A stretch of DNA of 56,525 bases from NCBI GenBank assembly GCA_041662605.1, contig JBAZSD010000028.1:1-56525 (forward strand), read 5' to 3'. Below the pieces are notes generated by a model that worked only from the letters and a program-made list of their open reading frames with translations, had not been told where the DNA came from and did not search any database. Source of the DNA: Desulfomonilaceae bacterium (lineage in GTDB: Bacteria > Desulfobacterota > Desulfomonilia > Desulfomonilales > Desulfomonilaceae). Of this stretch, positions 7,630 to 16,763 are shown in pieces. A program made the translations under genes and the position numbers. Each line of letters opens with the position of its first letter. Position 1 is the stretch's first letter.

Positions 7630-9738
7630 ATGTCAGGTAAAACAATATGGTTTACGGGGCTTTCGGGTTCAGGAAAATCGACCCTTGCCAAGGCTCTAAA
7701 GGATATTCTTTGTTCTAGGAATCAGTCTGCGGTTCTTCTGGATGGGGATATTCTGCGCTCCGGGTTGAACAGAGACCTTGGTTTTTCAGCTACTGACAGG
7801 GCTGAGAATATCCGTAGAGCTGGAGAAATAGCAAAAATTCTAAACGATTTAGGACATATTGTGTTCGCCGCGTTTATAACCCCTGTAGAAACGCTTCGCC
7901 AGGCTGTCAGATCCATTTTTGATCCGTCTGAATTTGTTGAAATCTACCTGGATTGTCCTGTTTCAGTCTGCGAGGGACGGGATCCCAAGGGCCTATACGC
8001 TAAAGCCAGAAAGGGCCTCATTAAAGAATTCACCGGGATTTCCGCGCCTTTCCAGCTCCCGCAAAGTCCCGATCTAGTTGTGAATACTGATCGTTTTAAT
8101 TTGGACGAATCGATTGACCTGGTTCTGAATTTCATAGAAAGACAATTCCCTGAAACCAGGTCAGGCGCTTTCCAGTCACGGCAGAAAAAGGACTCGACCA
8201 GAAAAGTCGCCGTAATTGGGCTTGATTGCGCGCCACCAAGCATAGTCTTCAATGACGCCTATGGTTTGACAAACATCAAATCGCTTATGAAACATGGCGT
8301 GTGGGGTTCGCTGAAATCCACTGATCCCCCAATTACGATCCCGGCATGGACTACTATTACCACCGGTTACGATCCTGGCGAATTGGGTTTATATGGATTT
8401 CGGAACCGTTTGAGCCACAATCAATATGACCTGGTTACAGTGAATTCAACTCATGTAAAGCGCCCAAGAGTTTGGGACCACCTCGAGGAATCTGGAAAGA
8501 GATCCATAATAATAGGAGTTCCACAGACATTTCCTGCGGTCCCACACGCTGGGATTACGGTATCCGGATTCCCTGCCCTGGAGAATTCGGAGGATTTTTG
8601 TTACCCCCGGGGTTTGATGGGTAGTCTCTCATGTTTGGGGGATGGGGAGTATCTCGCGGATATTAAGGATTTCCGATCCGCGCCTAGAGAAAGATTGATT
8701 TCTCAGCTTTACAGCATGGTTGATAGCAGGTTCAAGGTGGCTCAAGAACTGCTGCTGAAGGAAGAATGGGATTTCTTCATGATGGTGGAAATTGCTACAG
8801 ATCGCCTGCATCACGCGTTCTGGGGTAATCATCACGCGCCCGATGGCAAAAGAGATTCTGGGAATAGTGGGCAAAACAACCCAATACCAGAATTCTATAA
8901 ATATCTTGATGACAAAATTGGCGGGATTCTTGGATTTCTCGACGATGACACTACGGTGATTATAATTTCTGACCATGGCGCAAGAAGTTCAACGGGTGGG
9001 TTTTGCATTAATGAATGGCTGATTCGCAAGGGTTTGCTGACTCTTAAGGAACCTCCCGCGGGTGAAACGAAATTGAGCGAAGAGCTTATCGATTGGGACA
9101 AAACACTCGTGTGGAGTGAAGGTGGGTACTACGCACGCATCTTCATGAACGTCGAAGGCCGCGAGCCTCGGGGTATCATCAAGAAATCCGAATATGAAAG
9201 TTTCCGTGACTATTTGCGAGATGAACTCATAATGACATCTGAACCGGGTGGGTATAAATTGTTCAACACAGTGCTAAAGCCGGAGGATCTGTACCAGGAT
9301 GTTAAGGGGGTTCCTCCTGATCTGATGGTCTATTTTGATTCGTTAAACAGGCGGTCAATCGGCGCTGTGGGTATGAAAGACATTCTGACGAAAGGTGAAA
9401 TTGATGGTTTGGACTCGTGTAATCACGATCCGGAGGGGATTTTCATAGCTACCAGACTCAGCGACTTGCGCAACGGGTCAATGACGGATGTTCAGTTAAC
9501 CTATGCGTCATGTATTGACATAACCCCCACCATACTTGCGGAATATGGTCTGGAAATTTCAAAAGAATTTCAAGGGAGTGTTATTCCCATTGGGCAGAAT
9601 GTTTGCAAGACATCCAGCCGCCTGGAAATTCATGAAACTTTTTCGTCGTCTTCTAAGAATAGGTTCGAGGATAAGGGGTTTACTGACGAAGAAGAAGAAA
9701 TTGTCAAGAAACGACTGTCGGACCTGGGATATATTTGA
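7630..9738 (+). CDS. Fusion of APS kinase (CysC) with an alkaline-phosphatase-superfamily phosphodiesterase domain
   Basis: The reading frame is open further upstream into recR, but the ATG at 7630 gives MSGKTIWFTGLSGSGKST, the normal CysC N-terminus, so it is chosen (702 residues). Residues 1-175 are an APS kinase: P-loop GLSGSGKST, DGDILRSGLNRDLGFS, and the KGLYAKARKG lid. The rest, from about 195, is a type I phosphodiesterase/nucleotide pyrophosphatase-like domain: VAVIGLDCAPP (metal Asp), PPITIPAWTTITTG (nucleophile Thr), DRLHHAFW and ISDHGA (metal Asp/His). CysC makes PAPS from APS and ATP. The fused hydrolase could act on a sulfated or nucleotide substrate, but its substrate is unknown. 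No sulfate adenylyltransferase lies nearby. It is probably co-transcribed with ybaB-recR. Confidence 0.85.
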   Translation: MSGKTIWFTGLSGSGKSTLAKALKDILCSRNQSAVLLDGDILRSGLNRDLGFSATDRAENIRRAGEIAKILNDLGHIVFAAFITPVETLRQAVRSIFDPSEFVEIYLDCPVSVCEGRDPKGLYAKARKGLIKEFTGISAPFQLPQSPDLVVNTDRFNLDESIDLVLNFIERQFPETRSGAFQSRQKKDSTRKVAVIGLDCAPPSIVFNDAYGLTNIKSLMKHGVWGSLKSTDPPITIPAWTTITTGYDPGELGLYGFRNRLSHNQYDLVTVNSTHVKRPRVWDHLEESGKRSIIIGVPQTFPAVPHAGITVSGFPALENSEDFCYPRGLMGSLSCLGDGEYLADIKDFRSAPRERLISQLYSMVDSRFKVAQELLLKEEWDFFMMVEIATDRLHHAFWGNHHAPDGKRDSGNSGQNNPIPEFYKYLDDKIGGILGFLDDDTTVIIISDHGARSSTGGFCINEWLIRKGLLTLKEPPAGETKLSEELIDWDKTLVWSEGGYYARIFMNVEGREPRGIIKKSEYESFRDYLRDELIMTSEPGGYKLFNTVLKPEDLYQDVKGVPPDLMVYFDSLNRRSIGAVGMKDILTKGEIDGLDSCNHDPEGIFIATRLSDLRNGSMTDVQLTYASCIDITPTILAEYGLEISKEFQGSVIPIGQNVCKTSSRLEIHETFSSSSKNRFEDKGFTDEEEEIVKKRLSDLGYI

Positions 9739-9793
9739 TCGGTCCCTCTAATGCCGTTTTCTTATGGCACAATTGAGAGTTCTCGAAAGACGC

Positions 9794-9831
9794 AAAAGCC
9801 GCTCATCCGCCTGATGGGATGAACGGCTTTT
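9794..9831. terminator. Bidirectional intrinsic terminator
   Basis: AAAAGCCGCTCATCC pairs with GGATGAACGGCTTTT around an 8-base loop, with a single mismatch. The A-run on one side and T-run on the other let it work on both strands, serving the cysC fusion gene (plus) and the small secreted-protein gene (minus). Confidence 0.8.
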
Positions 9832-9869
9832 ACGCTCTACGGTTTTACCGCCAGGAACCAGGTTAAGTA

Positions 9870-10133
9870 TTAGCGCTTTTTCTCTGTCGCTTTTTCCTTT
9901 TTGTCCTTCTTGGGACAAAGTTCCTTCTTGGATTTTTCAGCGTCGTCTTTCTTGTCAAAAGGTCCGGCTATGGATTTTGGTGTTTTTTCCTTAGCCTGTA
10001 TCACCTTGCAAACGCCCTTGGTGTCTTTGACAACGAACCACTTTTTGTCGGCTGCGAAAGAAGAAACCGACACAAAAGTGAACGCCATGAACACCGCTAA
10101 AGCCACAAAAAGTTTTAAAAAGCTCCGGTTCAT
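9870..10133 (-). CDS. Small secreted lysine-rich protein
   Basis: The 87-residue protein has a clear signal peptide: MNRSFLKLF, then a hydrophobic stretch ending SVSSFA, cleaved before ADKKWF. The mature part is about 60 residues, very Lys-rich (KKDKKEKATEKKR at the end), with two Cys. GGAGG lies seven bases before the ATG. No family was recognised. The short KKWFVVKDTKGVCKVI segment resembles envelope proteins often called hypothetical in deltaproteobacteria. It probably resides in the periplasm. Confidence 0.7.
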   Translation of the reverse strand: MNRSFLKLFVALAVFMAFTFVSVSSFAADKKWFVVKDTKGVCKVIQAKEKTPKSIAGPFDKKDDAEKSKKELCPKKDKKEKATEKKR

Positions 10134-10223
10134 TATTAGCCTCCATCGGTCTAAAATAACTGTGAAAAGCGTCTAACACGAATGATAATGATCTGCAACA
10201 ACTAAAATGACGATACTCTAAAA

Positions 10224-11234
10224 TTAAGTCGATTCACTTGCGTCGGCTCCAAAGTAGTCGAACTTATAGCTCATTATTGTCGCTCCCTGATCCGAGAGGG
10301 CTTTTTCGACCACCGACCTTTTCCCCGGAGGCGCTAAAGTAATCAGACATCCTCCTCCCCCTGCTCCACAAACCTTGCTCGCTAACGCCCCTGAAGAGTG
10401 GGCCGCTGAAATCATGGCGTCAATCGTGGGATTGCTGACGCCGGGAGCCAGAGAACGTCGGATATTCCACTCTTTATCGACCAGTAAACTCAACTCCTGC
10501 CAGTCCCCTACCTCCACGGCTTTGGAGACCTCCAGGGCGACTGTTCTAATTTCCATCAGTTTCGTCCTGGTCGGCTGGTCTCCATCAATGAAATTCTTGG
10601 TAATTTCCCAATTGTTCATTCCCGAAAAACGCCCTCCTCCAGTATAGGATAGAATGATCATCTCCTCGAGCTGGAGCATATTAGTGTGTGATTCGCGAAA
10701 GCCCCTGCGTTCATAACCGTTGAATCCGAAATTAATTACGGATAACCCACCGTAAAGGGCGGCGATGTGGTCCTGTTTTCCCGCTGGGACACCGATAAGC
10801 GCTGTTTCAATATCAGCGGAAATCTGAACTATCTTGTTTGGGTCCATTTCCTCATGGCGAATTTTAAGTAGCCCCAAAATCATGGCTACGGTAAGAGCGC
10901 TGGACGCTCCCAGTCCTGACCCCGGGGGCGCAGAATTGTTTGTCGTAACACTCAAGCCTTTCGAAGGAGGAAATTGCCGGAGTGTCAAGCCCAAAAGGCC
11001 CAGGGGACCGTTAGTCGGCAAATTTTCAAGACTGTCGGTTTCAAAAGATTCCCCCAGATCTTCGGATCGTAGCTTGAAGATTTGCTGATCCGTAGACTGC
11101 AAGGTTACGCGGCTAAGCACATTAACCGCTATATTGACAGTACATCCCCCACTCATCAACAAATACAGGGGGTAGAGGTCTGTTGTGCCCCCCGCCAAAT
11201 CGATCCGGTTCGGAGCGCTGACTTCGACGCGCAT
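10224..11234 (-). CDS. GHMP-family sugar kinase, heptose-7-phosphate kinase-like
   Basis: The 336 residues show GHMP kinase motifs: N-terminal APNRIDLAGGTTDLYPLY, ATP loop PPGSGLGASSAL (about 107-118), and C-terminal KVCGAGGGGCLI. The AGGTTDLYP signature is typical of D-glycero-D-manno-heptose 7-phosphate kinases (HddA) and of the L-fucokinase domain. It would phosphorylate an anomeric sugar hydroxyl for nucleotide-sugar synthesis. It is one base downstream of the LUD-protein gene on the same strand. Heptose versus fucose as substrate cannot be decided from sequence. gmd and fcl, which make GDP-fucose, lie 38 kb away. Confidence 0.75.
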   Translation of the reverse strand: MRVEVSAPNRIDLAGGTTDLYPLYLLMSGGCTVNIAVNVLSRVTLQSTDQQIFKLRSEDLGESFETDSLENLPTNGPLGLLGLTLRQFPPSKGLSVTTNNSAPPGSGLGASSALTVAMILGLLKIRHEEMDPNKIVQISADIETALIGVPAGKQDHIAALYGGLSVINFGFNGYERRGFRESHTNMLQLEEMIILSYTGGGRFSGMNNWEITKNFIDGDQPTRTKLMEIRTVALEVSKAVEVGDWQELSLLVDKEWNIRRSLAPGVSNPTIDAMISAAHSSGALASKVCGAGGGGCLITLAPPGKRSVVEKALSDQGATIMSYKFDYFGADASEST

Positions 11235-11235
11235 T

Positions 11236-11877
11236 TTAATAACCCAAGTCTTCGGGAATAATGATAACCGTCATGTCTGTGAGCATTGGACGCCTGTGGA
11301 TGATACTTGTTATCCGGCAAATTCGTTCAGGAGAATCACAATCCATGCAATAGCCACTTTTTACACATGGTGTTTTTCGATTCAGGCTCATGGCTCTAAT
11401 CGGAGCCGCAACCTCTTCTATCCTTGCTATTGCCGATTCCAAATCGGGGGTAATTTTGTTCTTGCCAATTACAACAACAACTTTTTTGGGGCCAAAGGTC
11501 ATGGCGTTAGTTCTATTGCCGCAACCATCGCGGTTCACTATTTCTCCATTCATTGTTACTGCGTTGGAGGATGTGAGAAAAAGGTCCACCCTGCCTTGAT
11601 TCTTTCTGCATTCGACCTCTTCGGGTGTGCCGGGTTTGAATTTCCAGTGATCCGACATGGCTTTGCCCGCTTCTTCCAGTTTGGGTAAAACCCCCAAAGC
11701 CCGAACTGTGTGGGTGCCCGCTACTCCCACCGAGGAGCAGTCTTTGGCGATCTCCATTATTTTGTTCGTCGCTTCTTCCTTCGTTTCGGCCAGAATTGCC
11801 TTGAAACCGTTCTTTTCGAGGGCGGTCACTGTTGTTTCTAAAATTATCTTCTGATGATTTTTCATAAATTCGTCCAT
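11236..11877 (-). CDS. LUD-domain protein (LutC/DUF162 family)
   Basis: The ATG at 11877 is used, not the earlier in-frame start at 11895, because AAGGAG lies seven bases before it (213 residues). The sequence VGVAGTHTVRALGVLP, DLFLTSSNAVTMNGEIVN and MTFGPKKVVVVIGKNKI is typical of the lactate-utilisation (LUD) domain. The C-terminal Cys cluster CVKSGYCMDCDSPERIC is typical of the stand-alone DUF162 branch. LutC-like proteins take part in lactate oxidation, but stand-alone members have no proven role. The GHMP kinase gene follows immediately. Confidence 0.8.
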   Translation of the reverse strand: MDEFMKNHQKIILETTVTALEKNGFKAILAETKEEATNKIMEIAKDCSSVGVAGTHTVRALGVLPKLEEAGKAMSDHWKFKPGTPEEVECRKNQGRVDLFLTSSNAVTMNGEIVNRDGCGNRTNAMTFGPKKVVVVIGKNKITPDLESAIARIEEVAAPIRAMSLNRKTPCVKSGYCMDCDSPERICRITSIIHRRPMLTDMTVIIIPEDLGY

Positions 11878-11957
11878 AATCAATCTCCTTTTCATGCCGC
11901 ATATAGATGTGTCACTAGATCTAATCTATCCCTCAAGGGCTGGGTTTCAAAACTATT

Positions 11958-14117
11958 TTAACGCTCAGGCTTTTTTTGCGGCGGGTCTGTTCGGTTTTCG
12001 GTCTGGTGTCTCAGGCTGCACCATTCATCCGGCTGGGTTCCGGAGAGAAAAGGATCCAGTGTTATCTGAGGACAGGTGGAAGTCGCCCTCAAACCAGATT
12101 CTGCGCAAAGTTTTCTAAAAACTAGACCGGTTGGGATACTAAATTCGCTATCCACTCCCAAATTGATTGCGGGAAGCATATCAAGGGCTAGTCTTCGCAA
12201 AGCAGGGGAAGACAAGTGGGAAGGCGGGAATCGCAGTAGAACCAGGGCATTTCTGTTGTACGCGACTGACCATGCCCCCATGTTGTCGAACGAAGACAAG
12301 ACAGAAGGACTCAACAAGAGTTTTTTGGGGCTCTCATTCACATCGTTGAGGCTTGGATGTTCTCTTAGCAGGCTGTTTATTATAAAGAGAACAGAGGGTG
12401 GAGTAGGCACACCTATTTTTGAATCAACGGTAGACTGAGCGGGACTACTTCTTCTCGGAGGGCGTCTGCAATTTATCGGCGTTGCAGAGCCTAGGCCTGA
12501 TAAAATGGAGTAGCTTTGAGCAACTTCCAGAGGAGTCATAGGTTCAATCAATATTTCTGATCCATCGCCAAGGACCGCGTCAATTCGAAATTCTTTGAGA
12601 GCGGAAACGATTTTGTCGACTCCTATGACTTTTATGATTTTCCGTAAGAGTTCATCCCTATCTGTCCTGAAAGCTTCGGCAAAAGCCAGCTTCTTGGTCT
12701 TTCGGTCGGAAAAAGTTACCTGAGAGGCGATGGTGTATATAGGATCATTCACTTTTTGGGGCTTTAGAGCAGGGGTAAGGGCCATAGGAGAGAACAAGGC
12801 CAAATTTCCCCCTCTGCCGTCCCACTTCTCGGAGGAAGGAGTTACGTATACTTTTAGTGAGCCGGTAATGGGAGAGGTCAGGATCACGAAGCTCTGTTGG
12901 CCCGGCTCTCCAAGTTTGCGCAATCTAGCCTCGACGCCGGCCTGCATGGCCGGATCCAGCGACGTGGAAATATAATTTTGATATGGAACAGTGTTGGAAT
13001 AGTTGATCTTCTCCTTTTGTCTCAGGATATCAATGAAGGATCCTGCCTTGGGGGGAGAAGCGCCGGGTTTTAGCATTTGAACCGGTTTCGAAATGGCCTC
13101 TTCATAAACGTCGCGTGAAATCTTTCCATGCTTGAAAAGCAAACCTAGAATCATGTTTCGCCGCGTTAGAGTTCTTTGTGGATGTCGAAAGGGGTTGATG
13201 ACATTCGGAGCCCTAATAATCGCGGCTATCAGCGCGCACTCTGAGACATCGAGCTGTTCAGGAGGTTTGCCAAAGAAATTCCTTGATGCCTCGGACACTC
13301 CGAGGACTGGCAGTAGCCCGAAATGACCGAGGTAAACGCGGTTCAAATATGCCTCCAGGATGGTCTTTTTACTGTAGATGGCGTCAGCCCCAACAGAGAG
13401 GACTATCTCCAAAGACTTTCTCCAGAGAGTTTTTTCAGGATTGAGCAGCGTCATTCGGATGAGCTGCTGAGTGATCGTGCTTCCTCCCTGCACGTATCTC
13501 CTTGCCCGAATGTTTGACACCAGAGCCCTGTACATGGAGATTAAATCAACGCCGCTATGCGAGTAGAAACGATTGTCTTCTGTAAGCAAGATGGAATCTA
13601 TCAACAACGAGGGAATGCGGGACATTGGGACGGGAATGACCATCTCGGGGATTCCCCCTTTGACAGGAATGACTCCCAATAACTCAGGCTCCAGTTGAAA
13701 ACTTGTAACCTCCTGCAGGGAGCGCATTAAGCGTATGGATTTGATGGTGTCGTCGTCGAGCAGTAGCGTTACCGGACCCTCAATAGGGCCATCACCAACA
13801 AACGGCGAATACCGAAGGAAAATCTTGACGTCTGATCCGGAGCGGCCCCATTGGCCAATGTTGGGAGCCAGAGAGTCACTTTTGGTGTAGCCCAGACGAG
13901 CTAATCGATTATAAAGCTGAAGATCACCGAGATTGTCACCGACCCTAACGGATTCAGGCGCGCCGAATACCATCATGGGCCATCGCTGAAACTTTATCTC
14001 AAAGGTCCAGACAATGACCAAGCTAACTAGAACAGCAGTCAAGAAGAAACAGATCAACAGGAACATCAGGGTTTTCTTGAAAAACATTCGGACCGGACTT
14101 GTCGATCTGGAATTCAT
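11958..14117 (-). CDS. PBP1B-like peptidoglycan glycosyltransferase with a degenerate transpeptidase domain
   Basis: The 719 residues begin with a single membrane anchor (about 15-38), then a UB2H-like segment (NLGDLQLYNRLARLGY). A complete GT51 glycosyltransferase domain follows: LLTEDNRFYSHSGVD (catalytic Glu), GGSTITQQL, and KKTILEAYLNRVYLG. It polymerises lipid II into glycan strands at the inner membrane. The C-terminal half aligns with a penicillin-binding transpeptidase (MTPLEVAQSYSILSGLG, final CPQITLDPFLSGTQPDEWC). However, the SxxK serine is not present where expected (MALTPALKP) and no KTG triad is visible. The protein probably makes glycan strands but does not cross-link them. No partner gene is adjacent. 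Confidence 0.85.
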   Translation of the reverse strand: MNSRSTSPVRMFFKKTLMFLLICFFLTAVLVSLVIVWTFEIKFQRWPMMVFGAPESVRVGDNLGDLQLYNRLARLGYTKSDSLAPNIGQWGRSGSDVKIFLRYSPFVGDGPIEGPVTLLLDDDTIKSIRLMRSLQEVTSFQLEPELLGVIPVKGGIPEMVIPVPMSRIPSLLIDSILLTEDNRFYSHSGVDLISMYRALVSNIRARRYVQGGSTITQQLIRMTLLNPEKTLWRKSLEIVLSVGADAIYSKKTILEAYLNRVYLGHFGLLPVLGVSEASRNFFGKPPEQLDVSECALIAAIIRAPNVINPFRHPQRTLTRRNMILGLLFKHGKISRDVYEEAISKPVQMLKPGASPPKAGSFIDILRQKEKINYSNTVPYQNYISTSLDPAMQAGVEARLRKLGEPGQQSFVILTSPITGSLKVYVTPSSEKWDGRGGNLALFSPMALTPALKPQKVNDPIYTIASQVTFSDRKTKKLAFAEAFRTDRDELLRKIIKVIGVDKIVSALKEFRIDAVLGDGSEILIEPMTPLEVAQSYSILSGLGSATPINCRRPPRRSSPAQSTVDSKIGVPTPPSVLFIINSLLREHPSLNDVNESPKKLLLSPSVLSSFDNMGAWSVAYNRNALVLLRFPPSHLSSPALRRLALDMLPAINLGVDSEFSIPTGLVFRKLCAESGLRATSTCPQITLDPFLSGTQPDEWCSLRHQTENRTDPPQKKPER

Positions 14118-14218
14118 TTCAGTGTAGTTATAAAACCGGATTTATCCGCGCTGAAATCTGAATTTGAAGCCTCCACTAGATGTTTGGGCGCTCGGATGGG
14201 CCGTGGCTGATTCAAGAA

Positions 14219-15412
14219 TTAGTTTTTTGACATGAGGGTCGTTACCGCACGGTCCAAACCATCCAAGGTTAGTTCAAACATTGGAAAAATTGAACCTATC
14301 ACGCCAATAGTTCTCGTGAGGGGCCACAATCTGGACGGGGTTGGGTTAAGCCAAGCGACTTTAGGAAACAAATGGGCAAGAAGATTCAATCGATCAATGC
14401 TCGGTAAACCGCTGCGCTCCTCAATGTGGATGGATCCATCAGTAGCCATTAGTTCATAGGGCGCCATGCTTGCGTCCCCGACCACAATTAATCTGGACTG
14501 TCTATCCCAGGTAGAAAAATCCTGTACTCTCTGGGGCTTGTATCGTCGTGGAGGATCTTCCCATACGAAATCGTATATAGTGTTGTGAAAGAAGAAAACC
14601 TTGATATCCTTAAACTGCGCTCTGGCGTAGTTAAACAGTGTCTGGACGAGTTCTATATACGGGTCCATTGACCATCCGCCATTGTCAATCATCAGGATAA
14701 TCTTCAGCTTGTCACGAAGGCTTCGATCAAAGACTATTTCAATTTCACCCGCATTGTGTGTAGTCGCGCGAATTGTCTCATCCACATTTACCTGGTCCTT
14801 GGGGCCTACGGGAATCATGCGGCGGAGCCTTTTGAGAGCTTCTCCCATCTGCGCCTGCGTCAATGGCGCGTCTAGAGAATAGTCCTTGTATCTTCTGTCA
14901 AGAGCGACCTTGACTGCGCTCTTGCTCATGGATTGGCCACCAACCCTCATTCCGCCGGGGTGGTAACCCGAGTGACCGACCGGCGAGGTTCCTCCGGTAC
15001 CGATCCATTTGCTTCCTCCGTGATGTGCCTCATTCTGTTCTTTCAATCGGTCGAGAAAGTATTTCATTAATTCGTCAGGAGACATGGACTGAATTTTTTC
15101 TTCGGACAGTCCTAACGCTCTCGCCAAATCTTCGGGATGCTGCAGCCATTCAGCAAGAAGCTCTCTGGCGGCCGCGTCCAGGTCAATGCCTTTGAAATCC
15201 GGCAGTTCGGCGCCCTGAAAAAAATGGGCGAAAACTCTGTCATAAATGTCAAAGTATCTCTCGCTCTTGACCAGAGTCGATCGAGCCGCAGTGTAAAAGT
15301 CATCAAGCCCGTTCACAAGACCAAGAGACAGCGCTTGATGAAGCCTGAGAAACGATGTTGGGGAAACAGGAACGCCTGATTCCCTAAGAATATAAAAGAA
15401 ATCGACAAACAT
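14219..15412 (-). CDS. CoxE-like von Willebrand factor A domain protein
   Basis: The 397-residue protein matches the CoxE-type VWA family: N-terminal FFYILRESGVPVSPTSFLRLHQAL, then a C-terminal VWA fold with LKIILMIDNGGWSMDPYIE, FFHNTIYDFVWEDPP and VVGDASMAPYEL. The MIDAS motif reads DNGGWS, not the classic DxSxS. It follows the MoxR ATPase gene after 32 bases. In CoxD/CoxE and other MoxR-VWA pairs the ATPase and VWA protein act together as a chaperone that matures a metalloenzyme or complex. The client is not evident here. Confidence 0.8.
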   Translation of the reverse strand: MFVDFFYILRESGVPVSPTSFLRLHQALSLGLVNGLDDFYTAARSTLVKSERYFDIYDRVFAHFFQGAELPDFKGIDLDAAARELLAEWLQHPEDLARALGLSEEKIQSMSPDELMKYFLDRLKEQNEAHHGGSKWIGTGGTSPVGHSGYHPGGMRVGGQSMSKSAVKVALDRRYKDYSLDAPLTQAQMGEALKRLRRMIPVGPKDQVNVDETIRATTHNAGEIEIVFDRSLRDKLKIILMIDNGGWSMDPYIELVQTLFNYARAQFKDIKVFFFHNTIYDFVWEDPPRRYKPQRVQDFSTWDRQSRLIVVGDASMAPYELMATDGSIHIEERSGLPSIDRLNLLAHLFPKVAWLNPTPSRLWPLTRTIGVIGSIFPMFELTLDGLDRAVTTLMSKN

Positions 15413-15444
15413 ACTAATTTACCTGAACCTGTCGTGTTTCACAG

Positions 15445-16296
15445 TTAAGACCGGAGTCTGCGCGACTGTTGCACGGATAATTGATAATCGGAACTCTTCT
15501 TGAACAGAATTCCGAGATAAGGGATCTTTCCTTGAATCAAGTCCTTTGGTCGAAAATCCGGGTCCTTTTTAAGGGCGCGAACCCAGTTGATCAGCTCCCG
15601 TGTGGCCGGTTTCTTTTCTATTCCCTGAAAATCGCGCAATTTGTAAAAAGTTTTTACAGCTATGTCCATGAGATCTTCATCGAGATCAGGGAAATGGACG
15701 TTAATGATCTTGCGCATCATGTCGGGGTCCGGGAAAGCGATATGGTGAAAATTGCATCTCCCGAGGAATGGATCTGAAAGGTCCTTCTTAGCGTTGGAAG
15801 TGATGATGATAACAGGCCTGTTCTTGGTTTTAGTGGTCTTGTCGATCTCCATGATATCGAATTCCATCTGGTCGAGAACATCCAGCATGTCGTCCTGGAA
15901 ATCGGTGTCAGCCTTGTCTATTTCGTCAATTAACAGGACCACTCTCGTGTCGGATACGAAAGCTTGGCCGATTTTACCCATTCGGATGTATTCCTCAATG
16001 TTACTCACATCCCTTTTGGAATCTCCGAATCGGCTGTCGTTAAGACGCGTGAGAGTATCATATTGATATAAGGCGTCGACGAGCTTGAGGCTCGATTTGA
16101 CGTTCAGGATGAGAAGAGGCATCTTTTGAGACTCAGCAATGGCATGGGCCAGCATGGTCTTGCCCGTTCCCGGTTCGCCCTTCAAAAGCAACGGCATTTC
16201 CAGCGCAATGGAGATATTCACTATCTTGGCCAATTCTTCATCCAACACGTATTTGGATGCGCCGGCGAAGAATAGAGAGGTAGAATCAAGAGGCAT
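15445..16296 (-). CDS. MoxR-family AAA+ ATPase (CoxD-like)
   Basis: The ATG at 16296 gives 283 residues and has AAGGAG nine bases upstream. A further in-frame ATG at 16341 lacks a ribosome site. The protein has Walker A (LLKGEPGTGKTMLAHAIA), Walker B (VVLLIDEIDKAD), sensor 1 (IITSNAKKDLSDPFLGRC) and the MoxR lid. MoxR ATPases remodel or insert cofactors into client complexes together with VWA partners. The CoxE-like VWA gene follows directly, forming a two-gene operon. Confidence 0.85.
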   Translation of the reverse strand: MPLDSTSLFFAGASKYVLDEELAKIVNISIALEMPLLLKGEPGTGKTMLAHAIAESQKMPLLILNVKSSLKLVDALYQYDTLTRLNDSRFGDSKRDVSNIEEYIRMGKIGQAFVSDTRVVLLIDEIDKADTDFQDDMLDVLDQMEFDIMEIDKTTKTKNRPVIIITSNAKKDLSDPFLGRCNFHHIAFPDPDMMRKIINVHFPDLDEDLMDIAVKTFYKLRDFQGIEKKPATRELINWVRALKKDPDFRPKDLIQGKIPYLGILFKKSSDYQLSVQQSRRLRS

Positions 16297-16633
16297 AAAT
16301 TTGGGCTCCTTCTTTTTTCCGAATAGATTTAAGAAAAACATAATCGTGAATTTCCGAAAAAGTAGACAGCGTTCTTTTAAATGTATCCCCGTAGGGATTG
16401 GATTGTAAATTTTTATTACTGTTTGTGTTAAAGAGTCAACAACCATCTTCTGTATGGAAGTTTGGGGTTAACGAGGAAAGAGGACGTAATCGCTGAATAG
16501 ACCGTGAATCAGGCCGAATGTGTCAGGACACTTTTTTGACTTGACATCCGACTTAAAGGCTGGCTAAGTTACGACAGTCAATTGTGAGGCAAGGATTTGT
16601 AAATTCGGACGTTTCAAGGCGTGAAAAAAAGGG

Positions 16634-16662
16634 TTGACAACCTTGCGGATTTCTGTAATAAA
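16634..16662 (+). promoter_or_regulatory. Probable promoter of the first small secreted-protein gene, within a 415-base gap
   Basis: TTGACA (16634-16639) and AATAAA (16657-16662) are 17 bases apart, about 95 bases before the gene at 16757. A second, weaker TTGACA at 16541 has TAAGTT 18 bases later. Nothing else was recognised in the gap between 16342 and 16737. Confidence 0.5.
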
Positions 16663-16737
16663 GTTAAAACACATGCAGAGCTATATTTTTTGGAGGCTAT
16701 CCAAATATGGTATTAAAGCTTCCTTTGGAAAGGATTG

Positions 16738-16763
16738 ATGAAAGGAGGATGAGGGTATGGTTA
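16738..16763 (+). repeat. 26-base leader repeat, copy 1
   Basis: This 26-base segment covers the ribosome site and first codons of the gene at 16757. It is identical to 17464-17489 before the second paralog. It holds AAAGGAGGAT and a four-codon mini-ORF (Met-Lys-Gly-Gly-stop) that ends four bases before the real ATG. Flanking bases differ between the copies, so the leader itself is conserved. Confidence 0.85.
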
